Below, piece by piece: positions 12,328-24,847 of a stretch of DNA of 64,000 bases. The notes under the pieces are model-generated. The model was not told the origin of the DNA and did not search any database. It saw only the letters and a program-made list of their open reading frames with translations. The DNA is from Pseudisothecium myosuroides (Eukaryota; Streptophyta; Bryopsida; Hypnales; Lembophyllaceae). The number at the start of each line of letters is the position of its first letter. The stretch's first letter is position 1. The translations under genes were made by a program, and so were the position numbers. The DNA lies in NCBI GenBank assembly GCA_951799445.1, contig OX637296.1, positions 3,596,001 to 3,660,000 on the forward strand, in the 5' to 3' direction.

Positions 12328-13540
12328 CCCCTAAAGGACCAAACATTGTTTTTTGACAACATAGCGATTTTGGGTAGCTCACTACGAACGGAATTTTTAT
12401 TTTTTTTCTTTGAAATATTCACACAAGATGTGCCCGAGGAGTAGCTTTAAGGCCCAACAATTTTCATAACAATTTTGATTACATGGGTAAAAAGTTATTG
12501 CATGATATGTCATTTTCATTGATCGGCGGGTAGCCTAGGTAGCTCAAAAAATTCTTTAAAAATCACAGGTGTCCAACGTCTAGACTATTCCAAAACTGCT
12601 CATTTAACCCCTAAATTACCAACTTGCTATTTTTAGCAACATAGCAAACTCGGGAAGGTACGTGTGACTAGAAATTTGCGTATTTTAGGTTAAATTTTTA
12701 ACAAAAGAAGGGAACGAGGAATATCTTTCATATGCACAAAATTTCATGACGTTTGGAAGTATGAGTCAAAAGTTATGGCCTAATATGTTACTTTTTTCCT
12801 GTAAACGGGCAATCCAGGAAGATAAAAAAAAATCACTTTTTTCAAAAACAAGAATCTGAAATTGGTTTTCTAATTTTATATACAAATGAAAAGCTTTGAA
12901 TCGTTCCATTTCTATCAATGAGTCAAAAATTATAAGGAGTTTTAGTTTGTGGGCAATTATGGATTCTCTACTCTGAAATAAACTTTGAAGTTGTTTATTT
13001 CACTCAATTTTCAATATTTTTGGAAATACAATAAAATCATAGGATGTAGATTGTTTATAATTACAACATTACAACCACTGGGATTGACATTTTTCAATTC
13101 CATAACTAAATTCTTAACAATTTAGTGTTTTGAATCATTCTCTCCTTCTTTCTACTTATTATTTTTTTCCTATATGTTGTACAATTCCAAATGATGTAAA
13201 AAAAATTTCAAGCATGTAACCGATTTGACTTGAAGAATGAATCCAACAAGTAACCTTCATTTTGGACATTTTTTCATACAAGTGTAATTTTGTGAAGTGC
13301 AGCTCCCCGGATTTCTACAAGGCCAAAAATTGGATTTTTGTCATTTCAAACTCTAATATCTTGCAATCCATATAGTGGAAAATCTTTAAATTTTTTCCAC
13401 ATCTTTTCAAACTAGCGTACTACAAGATCCTACAGTTATATGTGCCCCCAATTTTTTTTTTTCAAAATATGATACTTATACTCAAAATGGCAGTTTTTGA
13501 GCGTTTTGGGGGGAAAACATAGTCAGAGGAACCTAAAGGG
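12328..13540. mobile_element. TTAA-flanked element, chimeric, 1.2 kb
   Basis: Inserted at CATTTAAGAG: left junction TTAA then CCCCTAAAGGACC, right junction CCTAAAGGG then TTAA. The paralogous S block near 49928 has the intact CATTTAAGAG. Inside, at 12570-12604, a piece of the S-block flank plus a second CCCCTAA start recurs, so the present element is a recombinant of two insertions at the same site. Confidence 0.8.
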
Positions 13541-14084
13541 TTAAGAGACTACTTCTTGTTCACTTTGGCACTTGAAACCAAGCACATGTCTCATGACAAA
13601 AATGGAAGAATTGATGTTCGGAACCCAAGAACTCATGGTTGGAAATTAGTCACAAACTCTCATGAATTTAAGACACTCTATTGAATGTTGATGGGGCAGT
13701 GGTTGGTAATGGGCCACTCAACCTTAGAGGCACCCGAAAGCGTCCTTGTACCCAATGGCGTCCCTTTCTAGGAAGGGTAGTCATTTTGAAACCTAAACAT
13801 AGACAAACCATACATAGCTTATTGATTGTTGACCAAAATGATAAGCCATGTATGGTCCACCAAGATTTACATGTCCAAACTACTCTTCTTCCTAGAATGG
13901 GGCGCCAATTGGGTACAGGGATGCTTTCCGGTGTCTCTACCTTAAGTTAGGGCAATGACCGACTTCAAGCTCAACGACGTCCCTCTTTTCATACTCATCT
14001 AGGATTTGCGGCCAAGATTTGCAAGCTCAAATGTTGTAGAGGATGGAATTTGGAAAACGATTGTAATGGGTGTGATTACCGTAA

Positions 14085-14210
14085 CCCTTGAAGGACATTG
14101 AGGACCAAAAGTGTCCAAAGAATGACTTCATTATTTATTGTAAAAACCAAGAATGCACCTACTAGTTCAATAATGACTACCTTGGTCATGGGGGCCACGT
14201 CCTTCAAGGG
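14085..14210. mobile_element. Small TTAA-family MITE in S block (unit 1)
   Basis: Termini CCCTTGAAGGACATTG and CGTCCTTCAAGGG form an inverted repeat, flanked by GTAA on the left and TTAA on the right. The element is present in every S block, so it inserted before the array expanded. Confidence 0.7.
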
Positions 14211-14640
14211 TTAACTTGTTCAAAACAAGGGTGCAAAGCTTCAACTTAATCCAAAGTAGCACACGATGTGGGAAGTGCATTATTTCTTAATCTCTAATTT
14301 ATAGCAGGGTTTTGAGGTTTAAAACTGGTCCACAATACTTGTATTCACTGCATGGCTAAAAGCTTATCTTTATTTATTATCTAACAAATCCTACCATAGG
14401 ATCCTTTTGTTAACTTGTTCAAGTACATCCTTCTGAAATTTTAGAGTGAAAAATGTCTCCAATTGCACATTCATGTGTTTAAACTTCCAATAGTAGTTTT
14501 TCTCAACTCTCTCCAAAAGAGAAGTTTTGTCTTCCAACATTTTCAGGAAAAAAACATGTATGTCCCGTAACTTGTGCAATTTAGTCAATATATGGAAAAA
14601 CTGGGGTTGAGATTACATGAAAAAGAATTTAACCAAAAAA

Positions 14641-14901
14641 AACTTTGTTATTCTTCTTTGACAGACAGTTGCGGGGGGGTCGTTTGCCCCTGGAGGATGG
14701 GATCTCTTACAGACAGTTGCGTGGGGGGGGCTCGACCTGAAGAGGGGGAAACGTAGAAGGCCATGAAAAAGTCAAAGTCGGCCTGGGGGGGAGAAGACAA
14801 GTGGCAGTCTCACAGTCTAAGAATTACACATAAGGTATGTCCATAACCAATTTTGGACATATCTGGAGTGGTGCAATGTGAAGAAAATATTTTCCCATGT
14901 A
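14641..14901. repeat. Solitary guanine-run segment
   Basis: A copy of the gene-promoter guanine-run segment without a gene next to it. It carries several runs of five or more G on the plus strand and the G-box position reads CAAGTG. It lies directly left of the first mariner-like train; equivalents are at 39450-39662 and 51121-51363. Confidence 0.7.
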
Positions 14902-15442
14902 CAGTGTCCTACCAAAAAGATAAGTGATGACAGTTTGGAAAATCAGTTTTCTTTGCATAATGTAAAACAAAGTGGACATTTCTTGTTTTGCATAATCAAC
15001 ATTGATATGTTATGCAATCCCAATCAACCATACCAAATTTCAATTTCAAAAAATTAAAACTCCATTTTTGGTGAATTTTTAATTTAATTTTCATGGTTTT
15101 ACATGAAAATTCATTGAAGAACATTGGTGATGAATTTTTTTAATTCGATTGTGGAGATATGTAGGAAATCTCCATACGCTCATCTTTTCTTCAACAAGCA
15201 TCTCCAAAAAAAAATTACAATTCCCTCTAAAAAGATTTCCATTTTGGCGTGATTTTGCCCTTAGTTTGAAAAGAAATATCTCTTTATTGTAATTAGATTT
15301 TTGCATTTTCCCTTCTTGCTATAACTACCTTGGTACCTGAGAGTGTAATGGTACAGTTCCTTTGCAAAAACCTAATTACAGTGAAGAGATACTTCATTTC
15401 AAAACTAAAGGTGAAATCACATATCTTTTTGTTAGGCCACTG
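14902..15442. mobile_element. Tc1/mariner-like MITE, train 1, element a
   Basis: Flanked by TA (14900-14901 and 15443-15444). Inverted ends are CAGTGTCCTACCAAAAAGAT and the complement of ATCTTTTTGTTAGGCCACTG. No transposase frame. Related copies are at 41080-42548 and 52239-52781. Confidence 0.8.
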
Positions 15443-15444
15443 TA

Positions 15445-16316
15445 CAATGACCTCCCAAAAATTCTTGCACTATCTTTTTGTTCCCATAAAAACATCTCCA
15501 TTTTCAAATACTATTTTTCACCATTTTGATGCAATTCTTGCATCATTGCATTCCTATGTAGTCCTAATCATGTATACCAATTTTCAACTTCAAAAAAACA
15601 AATCTCTATTTTGGGCAAAACATTTCATTTTATTTTTATGGTTTTTTATGGACATTAATTAAAAAATAGTGGTAATGAATTTTTTAATTCGATTGCGGAG
15701 ATACATAGGGAACATCCATACACACATCATTCCTTCAACAAGCATCTCCAAAAAAGTTTCACAATTTTCTACATAGAGATTTCAATGTTGGGGTGACAAT
15801 GTCCTAATTTTGAAAAATATATATCTTTTTATTGTGATCAAATTTTGGCAAGATAATTGTACCATAATGTTCAAATGTACAAAATTAGTTGTAGAATGAT
15901 GGTCAAATAGCAAAATCTATTTAAAATATAAAGATACCTACTTCACAAAGTTTGGTCACACGACACCTTATTTTGAACTCTTCCTAGAAGGAAAATTTAT
16001 GAACCTTTTTTGGAGATGCTTGTTGAAGGAAAGATGTGTATAAGGATGTTTTCTACATATTTCTACAATCAAACAAAAAAAAATTAAGTACCAATGTTTT
16101 TTATAAATGATCACATAAAACCATAAAACAAAATGAAAAAATTTGCTTAAAATAGAATTTTATTTTTTTAAAGTTGAAATTTGATATGCATAATGATGAC
16201 TACATAGGGATGCAGTGATGCAAGATTTGTATCAAAACTGTAAAAAAAAACATTTGAAACTGGAGGTGTTTGTACGGAAACAAAAAGAAAGTGCAAGAGT
16301 TTTTGGTAGGGCACTG
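15445..16316. mobile_element. Tc1/mariner-like foldback MITE, train 1, element b
   Basis: Shares the TA at 15443-15444 with element a and ends at TA 16317-16318. Ends read CAATGACCTCCCAAAAATTC and the complement of GAGTTTTTGGTAGGGCACTG. The two arms pair over most of the 872 bp with a central asymmetric part, so a transcript would form a long hairpin. The undisturbed target (ATGTACAAATAG) is seen near 12180, 38153 and 49790. Confidence 0.8.
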
Positions 16317-16823
16317 TACAAAAAAAAATGATAGGGATTGCTAAAAGATTGGTAATTTTATCACTTGAATTGAAGTTATTATGAATTTTGAAAGCCAAAA
16401 GTTGGTCCGGACCGGTGTCCAATGTCTAGACTAATCCAAAACCGCTCATTTATGAGACTACTTCTCGTTCACTTTGGCACCTTAAACCACACACATGTAC
16501 CATGACATGAATGGAGGAATTGATGTTTGGAACCCAAGAAATCATGCTTGGAAATTAGTTACAGCCTCTCATGAATTCAAGACACTCTATTGAATGTTGA
16601 TGAGGCAGTGGTTGGTAATGGGCGGCTCAACCTCAGAGGCACTTGAAAGCGTCCCTCTACCCAATGGATTCCCTTTCTAGAAAAGGTAGTCATTTCAGAA
16701 CCTAAATGTAAACAAACTATACATATCATAGCTTATTGTTTGTTGACCAAAATGATAAGTCATGTATGGTCCACCTAGATTTACGTTCCAAAATTATTCT
16801 TCTTCCTAGAAAGGGACGCCAAT

Positions 16824-17186
16824 CATTACAAAAAAATTCAGCCCTCCGGAGGGGTGCTGCAGAGTGACAAACCAAGCTATTTCAAAGCTTGGTCTGTCAC
16901 TCTGAAAAAGTGCCACAGTGAGCAATCAGCCAAGCTAATTGCTCGCCAAAATAGTCAGATTTCGCAATTTTTATTTATTTTTATTTATTTAAAGATTTAT
17001 TATTATTATTATTTTAAATAAATGAATTTTAAACTCTTAAAATTCGGTTCCTGCGTCCCTGCCACTAAAATTTCAAGTGGGCGGGAATAGGGGGAAATTG
17101 ATTTTTTCACCCCCCCAAAACCAAATTTCAGGGTACCTTGGAAGACTGTGGAGCAGCCCTCTGGAGGCCTGAATTTTTTTCTAATG
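16824..17186. mobile_element. 363-bp inverted-repeat insertion
   Basis: The ends pair as CATTACAAAAAAATTCAG and CTGAATTTTTTTCTAATG, followed inward by CCTCC(G/A)GAGGG. Other S blocks are uninterrupted here (GCCAATTGGGT near 13905). The target duplication is unclear, at most one or two bases. Superfamily not assigned. Confidence 0.75.
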
Positions 17187-17379
17187 TTGGGTTCAAGAAT
17201 GCTTTCCAGTGCCTTTACCTTAAATTAGGGCAATGACCAACTTCAAGCTCAATGACGTCCTTCATTTCAAACTCGTCCACTTTCAATACTCGTTTAGGAT
17301 TCTCGGCCAAGATTTGTGGGTTCAAATGTTATAGAAGATGAAATTCGGAAAATGATTGTAATGGGTGTGATTACCGTAA

Positions 17380-17519
17380 CCCTTGAAGGACATTGAGGAC
17401 CAAAAGGGTCCAAAGAATGACTTCATTATTTATTGTAAAAAACAAGAATACACCTACTAGTTCAATAATAAGAGCATTTTAGTGACTACCTTGGTCATGG
17501 GGGCCGTGTCCTTTAAGGG
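17380..17519. mobile_element. Small TTAA-family MITE in S block
   Basis: CCCTTGAAGGACATTG start and TGTCCTTTAAGGG end, GTAA on the left and TTAA on the right. Orthologous position to 14085-14210. Confidence 0.7.
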
Positions 17520-18146
17520 TTAATTTGTTCAAAACAAGGGTGTAAAGCTTCAATTTAATCCAAAGTAGCAGACAATGTAAGAAGTGCATTATTTCTTAAT
17601 CTCTAATTTATAGCAATATTTTGAGGTCCAAAACTGGTCCACAATACTTGTATTCACTGCATGGCTAAAAGCTTATCTTTATTTATTATCTAACAAATCC
17701 TACCATAGGATCCTTTTGTTAACTTGTTCAAGTACATCCTTCTGAAATTTTAGAGTGAAAAATGTCTCCAATTGCATATTCATGTGTTTAAACTTCCAAT
17801 AGTAGTTGATCTCAACTTCCTCCAAAAGAGAAGTTTTGTCTTCCAACATTTTCTGGAAAAACCATGTATGTCCCATAACTTGTGCAATTTAGTCAATATG
17901 TAGAATAACCGGGGTTGAGATTACATGAAAATAAATTTCACCAAAAAACTTTGTTATTCTTCTTTAAAAAAATTATAAATTGAAACGTGGTACTAAATGA
18001 AAGGAGAATCTAAATCACTGATAAGGTTTACAAAAAATGGAAAATTATAAGTTACAATGGTGGGAATGATCTAGGAAACAACGTCTATCCTATGTTGTTT
18101 TCTACCATTGGAAACTTCTGAAATTGAGTTCAAAAAGCAGTTTTAA

Positions 18147-19987
18147 CTCCTAAAGGACCAGCTTGCTATTTTTAGCAATATAGCAATTTTGGGTAGGTAC
18201 CTGTGACTATAAATTTTGCACATTTTAGGCTGAAATTTTAATAGAAGGTGTGGTCAAGGAATATCTTTCATATGCACTACTTTTCATGACATTTGGAAAT
18301 AGGAGTCAAAAGTTAATGCATAATATGTTGTTTGTTTCTCAACTCAGGGCCTCAGGCAATCCGGGTAGATAAAAAAAATCACTTTTTTCAAAAACAAAAA
18401 TTTGAAATTGATTTTCAAGATTTATATATGCATGAAAAGCTTTGAATCGTTCCATTTTGATTAATGAGTTAAAAGATATGAGGAGTTTTAGTTTGTGGGC
18501 ACTTATGGATTTTCTACTCTAAAATCAACTTTGAAGTTGTTTATTCAACCCCTAAAGGACCAAGGCCTTTTTTCACCCAAAAAAAATCAAAACTGCCATT
18601 TCTATAGCAAGAAGTAAAAAAAATTGAATTTTTTTTTCCACATCTAACCGTAGGATCTTACACCCAACTAGTATGAGAGTGTGTGAAAAAAATTTCAGAA
18701 TTTTTGATTGTACAGATTGCAAGATATCTGCATTAAAAGTGAAAAAAACAAGTTTTTCAGCACCTTGTGGGACTAGTTTTTTTGACTTTGAACATTTTTA
18801 ACTTAAATTTTTTGCACTACAGAGTTTTTAGCTTCAAATCTTTATAGTGGAGAATTGAATTGAGAGTCTAGGAAGGAAAAAAAAATTCAAAAAAACTTAA
18901 TTATCATTCTTAAAAAAATTGTTAAGTAGAAGTAGGTACAAGATAGAAGGAAAATCCAAATATTAATATCTCTTAGATGGAATTAAAATGCACTAATTGC
19001 AGTGGTGAGATTGTTCTAGCAAGTAAACTAAACCATGCCCAAAAAAAAAATGTCGAAAAATTTGAAAAATTGCTTTCAGAAATGAATCCTACAAGTTATT
19101 TTGTTCAAGAAGATGCTATAACTGCTCGAAAAACAAGAATGTCCATAACTTTCTCATAACATATCCAAATGAAATGAATGAAAGCTTTCCAGATAGACAA
19201 AAATATAATCTATGAAAAAAATATTAAAAAAAAATTATAATTTTTGTCCATTTTTTTTTCCTCCCCGAGCTGCCCCATGTCCCTTGTTTTGAGCTTATTT
19301 GGTCATAACTTTTTTTCCCAGGCACCGATTGTGAAAAAAAATATATTCCCACAAAGCTTATCAATTTTTCTATCTCCAAAAAAAGTTTCAAAAAATCAGA
19401 AGAAAACTTCAGCTCGTAGGTACCTGCCCGAAAATGCATTTGTCTCTTGAAGGGACAATGGTTAACTCAATTTTCAATATTTGAAAAAAATCAAATCTTA
19501 GAATGTAGATCGCTTGTTACAACATTACAACCGTTGGGATTGACAATTCCATAATTAAATTCTTAACAATTTAGTATATTGAATCATTATCTACTTCTTT
19601 CTGCTTACTATTGTTTTTCCTATATGTTTTATAATTCCAAATGATTTGAATTTTTTTAAGCATGTAGCCATCTTGTCTAGGAAAATTAAATCAATAGGGC
19701 ACCACCATTTTGGACATTTTTTCACAGAAAAGTGAGCTTCTGAAGTGCAACTGCCTTGTTTTTTACAGGACCAAAGAAATGATTTCCGTGAATTTGAATG
19801 CTTATATCTTTCAATCCGCACAATGGAAATTTCTGAAATTTTTACCACATGTTCTCAAGTCAACATACTACAAGATCCTACGGTTGCATATGTCAAAAAA
19901 AGTTTTTTTCCAAAAATTTGGTACTTGTACTAGAAATGGCAGTTTTCAAGCATTTTGAGGGAAAATATAGTCAAGGAACTTAAGGGA
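18147..19987. mobile_element. TTAA-flanked element hosting a nested relative
   Basis: TTAA at 18143-18146 and 19988-19991. It starts CTCCTAAAGGACCAGC and ends with a degraded CTTAAGGGA. Removing the nested insertion 18549-19461 and one 4-bp duplication leaves about 924 bp, essentially the length of the un-nested 41504-42426 element. Its internal text matches that element and 12.6-13.5 kb. Confidence 0.8.
18549..19461. mobile_element. Nested TTAA-family element, opposite orientation
   Basis: It starts CCCCTAAAGGACCAAGG after TCAA and stops at CAATGG before TTAA; the last 11 bases of the right terminus are lost. The interrupted host text (TTTATTTAACTCAATTTT) is intact near 20925 and 41890. Internally it is the reverse complement of its host's right part. 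Best full-length relatives are 40000-40933 and 55839-56747. Confidence 0.8.
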
Positions 19988-19991
19988 TTAA

Positions 19992-20519
19992 ACTATGTTC
20001 TTTTACCTTCATTGCCCACAAAATAAAAACTCCTCATAATTTTCATCTCATTCTTCAAAATTAAATGCTTTAAATATTTTTGAGAAAAAAGAATATTTTT
20101 CCATAAAAAAGAATAAAAGTAATAAATCTATTTTTAGAATATATTTATAGGTTCCCACTTTGACATTGAAATAATAAAAGAAACCTTATAGTTTTTGAAA
20201 TACTTATTGGAATGGTGTGAGACAAAGCTTTACATGTGGATTAGGATGTTTAGCATCCATCCAAAAAGTTTTAAGCAAAAAGAAATCAAAGTAGGTTTCT
20301 AAGTCAATGAAGGCTACAAGGTTATGATTTGTACCTACAAGATCATTATCTTCAAAATATTTATGTGGTATAAGAAAATAGTGAGGAGATTAACTCTTAA
20401 GCTTGTGCTCCAACATTCTTATTCAAAATGATGAACAAAATGCTTCAATGCAAAGTCTTATTTCATTTATGAAGTGTAAGGTTTGAATCATTTTAAAACA
20501 ACCTTTGTCTATGATCAAT
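19992..20519. repeat. T block (spacer repeat)
   Basis: Matches 62490-63005 at the right end of the window and, more weakly, 29570-29760. AT-rich, no coding frame. It joins the S block to the next TTAA-family element. Confidence 0.7.
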
Positions 20520-20523
20520 TTAA

Positions 20524-21430
20524 CCCCTAAAGGACCAAACAACGTTTTTTGGCAATATAGCGACTTTGGGCAGTTCACTACTAACGGAATTTTAAAAAAA
20601 AAAAATGGGGAAATTTTTACACAACATGTGCCCAAGGAGTAGCTTTAAGGCCCAACAGTTTTCATAACTTTTGATTATAAGGTTAAAAAATTATTGTATG
20701 ACATGTAATTTTCAATGTTCGGCGAGAAGCCCGGGCAGCTCAAAAATTTCTTCAAAAATCACTTTAGAAAAAATAAAAACTTGAAATTACTTTTCTAGAT
20801 TCAAATGTAAGCAAAAAGCTTTGAATCATTCCATATGGATTAATGAGATGAATTGAGTTATGAGGAGTTTTAGTTTGCAGGTAGTTATAGAATCTCTATT
20901 TTACAATAAACTTTGAAGTCCTTTATTTAACTCAATTTTCTTTATTTAAAAAATAAATAAAAACATTGGGTGAAGATTATTTATTACAACATTACAACCA
21001 TTGCGATGGACATTTTTCAATTCCATAACTAAATTCTTAATAATTTAGTATTTTGAATTATTCTCTACTTCTTTCTACTTACTATTTTTTTTGTATATGA
21101 TGTACTATTCCAAATGATTTGAAAATTTTCAGACATGTAGCCAACTTGCCTTGAAGTATGAATCCAAAGAAGCACCACCATTTTGGACATTTTTTCATAC
21201 AAATGTGACCTTGAGAAGTGCAACTATTCGGTTTTTGAAAGGCCAAAAAAAAGGTTTTGTCAATTCAATCGCTCATAGCTTGCAATCAACAGGGTGGAAA
21301 TTTTTGAAATTTTTTCCACATCTTTTTAAACTAGCATACTACAAGATCCTACGGTTACATGTGTTCAAAAATGTTTTTTTTCTAAAATTTGGTACTTGTA
21401 TTGGAAATGGCAGTTTGGGAGCTTTTTTTC
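20524..21430. mobile_element. TTAA-family element, right end lost
   Basis: It begins after TTAA (20520-20523) with CCCCTAAAGGACCAAAC and follows the family's internal text to about GGCAGTTTGGGAGC near 21422. The right terminus is then replaced by unrelated sequence. The orthologous element at 63010-63897 keeps both ends. Confidence 0.65.
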
Positions 21431-23651
21431 TTACCAATTTGTCTTCGGTAATACTTGTGAATCTTCCAAAAAAGACAAAAAAATTTGAAATCAAATTGAG
21501 GTAAATATTACAATTTTATAAAAATTTATACAAGACTAACAATTCAATTTCGCGCAAGTACTAATCTTGAGAATTGGAGACGCCGAGATCCTGGAAGCCG
21601 CGAGTTCTTAAGCCCCGTGTTGGGCCAAGTCGTTGTTGCCATGGTGCGCAATGTTTTATTCAACAAAGTCGCAAGCCTGCAGAATGACATGCTGCTGGCA
21701 AGCCAAGTTGCGGAGCTCAGTTGGAATCCTCAAAGAACGAGCATCAGAGTGTCAAACTGCTGCTTCAGGACGAGCCTGGTGCCTACATCGACCAGGGAAT
21801 CGTCAGCTCTAAAGAAGGAAACACTTGCTGTCGTGGACGTTGTGGTTTGAAGGCAAACAATTCTAAGAAAATAATGCAACTATATTAATTTTTATTACGA
21901 TGCAGAAGGTGAACCTTTTTTATGGAACGTGGGATTCTCTCGTGTATGAACATCTTGCAGACCTCTTCATCACACGAGAGTGCTTGATGAGTGCACCTCA
22001 AGCTTTCCAGGCTCGATAAGCATGAGGTCGTAAGGGAGAACTGCCTATCACCAAGTAGCCTGGATTAGCGATCTGACCTCCTTCAAGACTCATATACAAT
22101 GTAGCAGTTGGATTTTCATCGTGAGAGAATTTGTATTGGATCCAGCTGCAAGTGACATCGAACTTTTTGGCACCCAATTTGTAATTTCTAGAAGTACTTC
22201 ACCAGCCAAATTACAATGCCCTGTCAGTAGTTGGAGGCCATGTCCGTTGCAAAATGTGAGAAAACCGTGCTCTGATCCCCCCTTGATCGCCCAGAATGCT
22301 CTAAAAGCAACTTCATTAAATTACTCCGTAGCATGGTGTAGGTTTCAGGTGCATTTGTGGTGGAGATGGTTTTATTTATTCCTTTTTTCGTTGCAATCGT
22401 AGCATTGAAATGGGAAGTCATTCGCAGTCACTGTTATGTTGGTTGGGCTAGAGGGGTGAATGCAGGTGCTAAGCTTAGAGCATCTGCAGTGGACTCTCGG
22501 CAAACAGTCCTTGTATAGGCAAATGCGGAGGGGCATTCCACAAGGTCCGTATAGTGCCGGGGCTAATGTAGAACAAATTGATCCAATGCAAAGCCGGCAA
22601 TCCAAACGTCAAATGGACTTTTCTGCACTATTAAAAGAAAGAAAAGATAAGATTACGCATTAAAAGAAGACTTTCATGCAAACAAGGAAAGGTTGCATTG
22701 ATAGGCACATATAACTATTATTGCGGGAAAAGGTATGCACATAATAAATTTTTATGTAATGAGCCAAGCCACAGGCACTTCATGTTTTGACAAATTGCCG
22801 GGGTTGGGAAGAATATTGTTGGGCCTAGGAATAAAGAGAGACCAATGCCGGATGTTTTGAAGTGCAAATATAATCACAAATCACTTTGACCTTGATACAG
22901 TGCCGATATTGTTTCTATTACTTGGATGCATTGCAAATGCTCTTAGGTCTTATTAAAAACATGAGTTCTTTCAAATGCCCCAATTGTTGTGAGTAAGTGA
23001 CGAGTTTTGACAAGGGCTTTTTTCTTACTTTTTCTGAAAGTGCCGGGTTGTCAATCACTTCAAATTTGGTGAAGCATTGGACTTCTACATTCATCCATCT
23101 TTTGGACCCTCAATCACTTTTCAATTATATTCACACACTTTTTCATTCAAATTTGGCAACTTCATCTATATTTTAAATAGAAGTGGAAATTTATGGCAAG
23201 AAAAGATTACTTTTATTTGGCAAAAAGTTGAGACTTATTTTGAGCTGGCACAAATTGACCCCATGGTGTTAAAAAAAAAATAGTTTGGTTTGGCATGGAG
23301 GTGCTCATGCAAGTACAAATGCATGATGGGCATGGATTATCTAGGAGAGGTTGACTTGGTACCTCTAATTTTTGCAAATGCAAGTTGTAGTTCACCTTTG
23401 AATACATTCCATGTTGAGTACGTTTTTTCTTTGGTTTTATAAGACGCAACTTTAATTCAATTGCAGGTACCACTAACTATTGAAATTTGACAAACTTCAG
23501 ATTTTGGCAATCCTATTGTAGCACCAACTAGTGCAACTTCTAGTGTCTATAGGGGCATTGCAATGGAAAGAGATGCAAAGTTAAAGAACTTGGTGTAGGT
23601 ACAGGCCTCCATACAATAGGAGAGTAAGTTGTGCATGTATCTTGGGTAATA

Positions 23652-23902
23652 CTCCCTTCGTCCCAAAATGATTGTCCACAATTTTGTTGAGATTTTTTAT
23701 GCCAATTTCATTGATCATATTGTGAAAAACATAATTAAGAATGGTTCCAAATTTTTTATCACTAGAATCATTGAAAAACATTGCATGTGTTCATTGCAAC
23801 CTTAATAAAATTAGCCACAAGGAAGTTTCCATATGACCTACTTAAAACAACCTTAAAAAAACATGACATTCAAAGTGGACAATTATTTTGGGACGGAGGG
23901 AG
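23652..23902. mobile_element. Stowaway MITE (Tc1/mariner), 251 bp
   Basis: Flanked by TA on both sides. The ends are CTCCCTTCGTCCCAAAATG and CATTTTGGGACGAAGGGAG-type inverted repeats (right end reads ATTTTGGGACGGAGGGAG). CTCCCTCCGTCCC with a TA duplication is the Stowaway hallmark in plant genomes. Confidence 0.95.
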
Positions 23903-24682
23903 TACATTGTATGTGAGTCTATTATGTAATCTTGCTATCATCCAGTGTGAGGCTAAAAATGAAGAGAAGAAAGAAATAGCATGGAACTTCTGGCCTTACA
24001 ATGTAGAGCAGCCCAATGGTTACCGATAGAAATTGTAAGAGGTGTCCATTAAGGTAGTATGAACCAAAGCCCAATTTGGACTTCTATTCTTGAACCCAAT
24101 TTTACTCTTTGACATCCTAATGTAGTAGAAATTGCACTGACTTTGCAATTGAGGCTCGAAGGGTTGAAAATTGAGTTGAAAAGTCAACATTTCATGAATT
24201 CACTCACCATGCAATTTGTACACATGGCAAAATATTCTTGCATTATTTATTCCATAATGTGAAGAATCACTTTTAACTTATCATTGGAGACATTTAGGGA
24301 ATAATAGTTAGAGAGCCACATTAGCATCCCAAAGGACAAGAATAGTCCTCCCCTAGGGTCCGCAGTGGGAAGATTAAAAATTTTCCTTTGACCAACTATT
24401 GTGATCATGACAACTTCAGTGTGGTAAGTTGCAAGTTGTTGACATCTCATGCGCTGAATGTGCCTTCTAGCTTAAAGTTGCTGAATTATTTTCAACTTGT
24501 CTGTAATGCAATAAACAAGTGCTTTTCAAAACCAACGTATATACTTGTGAACGTTTGGAGGCTTTTTTGGCTTTCTTAGAGTTCACATATAGTTGGAAGA
24601 AGTGGAGGTTATCTCAAGTGGATGATTCTTGTACCATCTCAAATCGAGTATTTTTCTGTATGCACTTGTTCCCTCAGTAACC

Positions 24683-24847
24683 TCAATTATAGAGCACTGC
24701 TCCAGGACAGGATTGCACCTCATCTACAATACGGTACTTGTCGATTTCACAACCTTTTTGTAGTTCTTCATGACAAACTCTGAGCAAACAACCAAGGGCA
24801 CCATGTTCAGATAGCAGAGAAACTTGCTCTTGTGGTAGTAATCCCAT
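24683..24847 (-). CDS. Small unrecognised frame, possible decayed exon
   Basis: A 54-codon frame starting MGLLPQEQVSLLSEHGALG and including GCLLRVCHEELQKGCEIDKY. The composition is protein-like (amphipathic, Leu/Glu/Lys) and unlike the AT-rich surroundings. There is an in-frame stop just upstream of the Met, so if real it would be an exon or a relic. I do not recognise the family. Confidence 0.2.
   Translation of the reverse strand: MGLLPQEQVSLLSEHGALGCLLRVCHEELQKGCEIDKYRIVDEVQSCPGAVLYN

Larger units (their letters stand above)
11870..14640. repeat. S block (intergenic repeat), unit 1, with element insertion
   Basis: A spacer found upstream of each array gene and beside each MITE train. The order is guanine-run segment, ACCAATTTTGGACATATC segment, GTCTAGACTATTCC segment, then about 1.1 kb ending near TTTGTTATTCTTCTTT. 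Other copies begin near 16.3, 28.1, 37.8, 43.4, 49.4, 53.8 and 60.8 kb. There are only short chance frames. It is interrupted here at 12328-13540. Confidence 0.8.
16319..17990. repeat. S block, second copy in unit 1
   Basis: Collinear with 12215-14640 and the other S blocks from the GATAGGGATTG segment onward. It lacks the guanine-run part, which was separated by the mariner-like train. Interrupted at 16824-17186. Confidence 0.8.

Noticed and set aside
18977..19159. Short frames inside TTAA-family elements as possible transposase remnants
   Set aside because: They are under 100 codons, not conserved between element copies, and show no DDE/DDD motifs.
21617..21850. GC-richer frame on the plus strand
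   Set aside because: No recognisable protein, no splice context and no repeat copy; not called.
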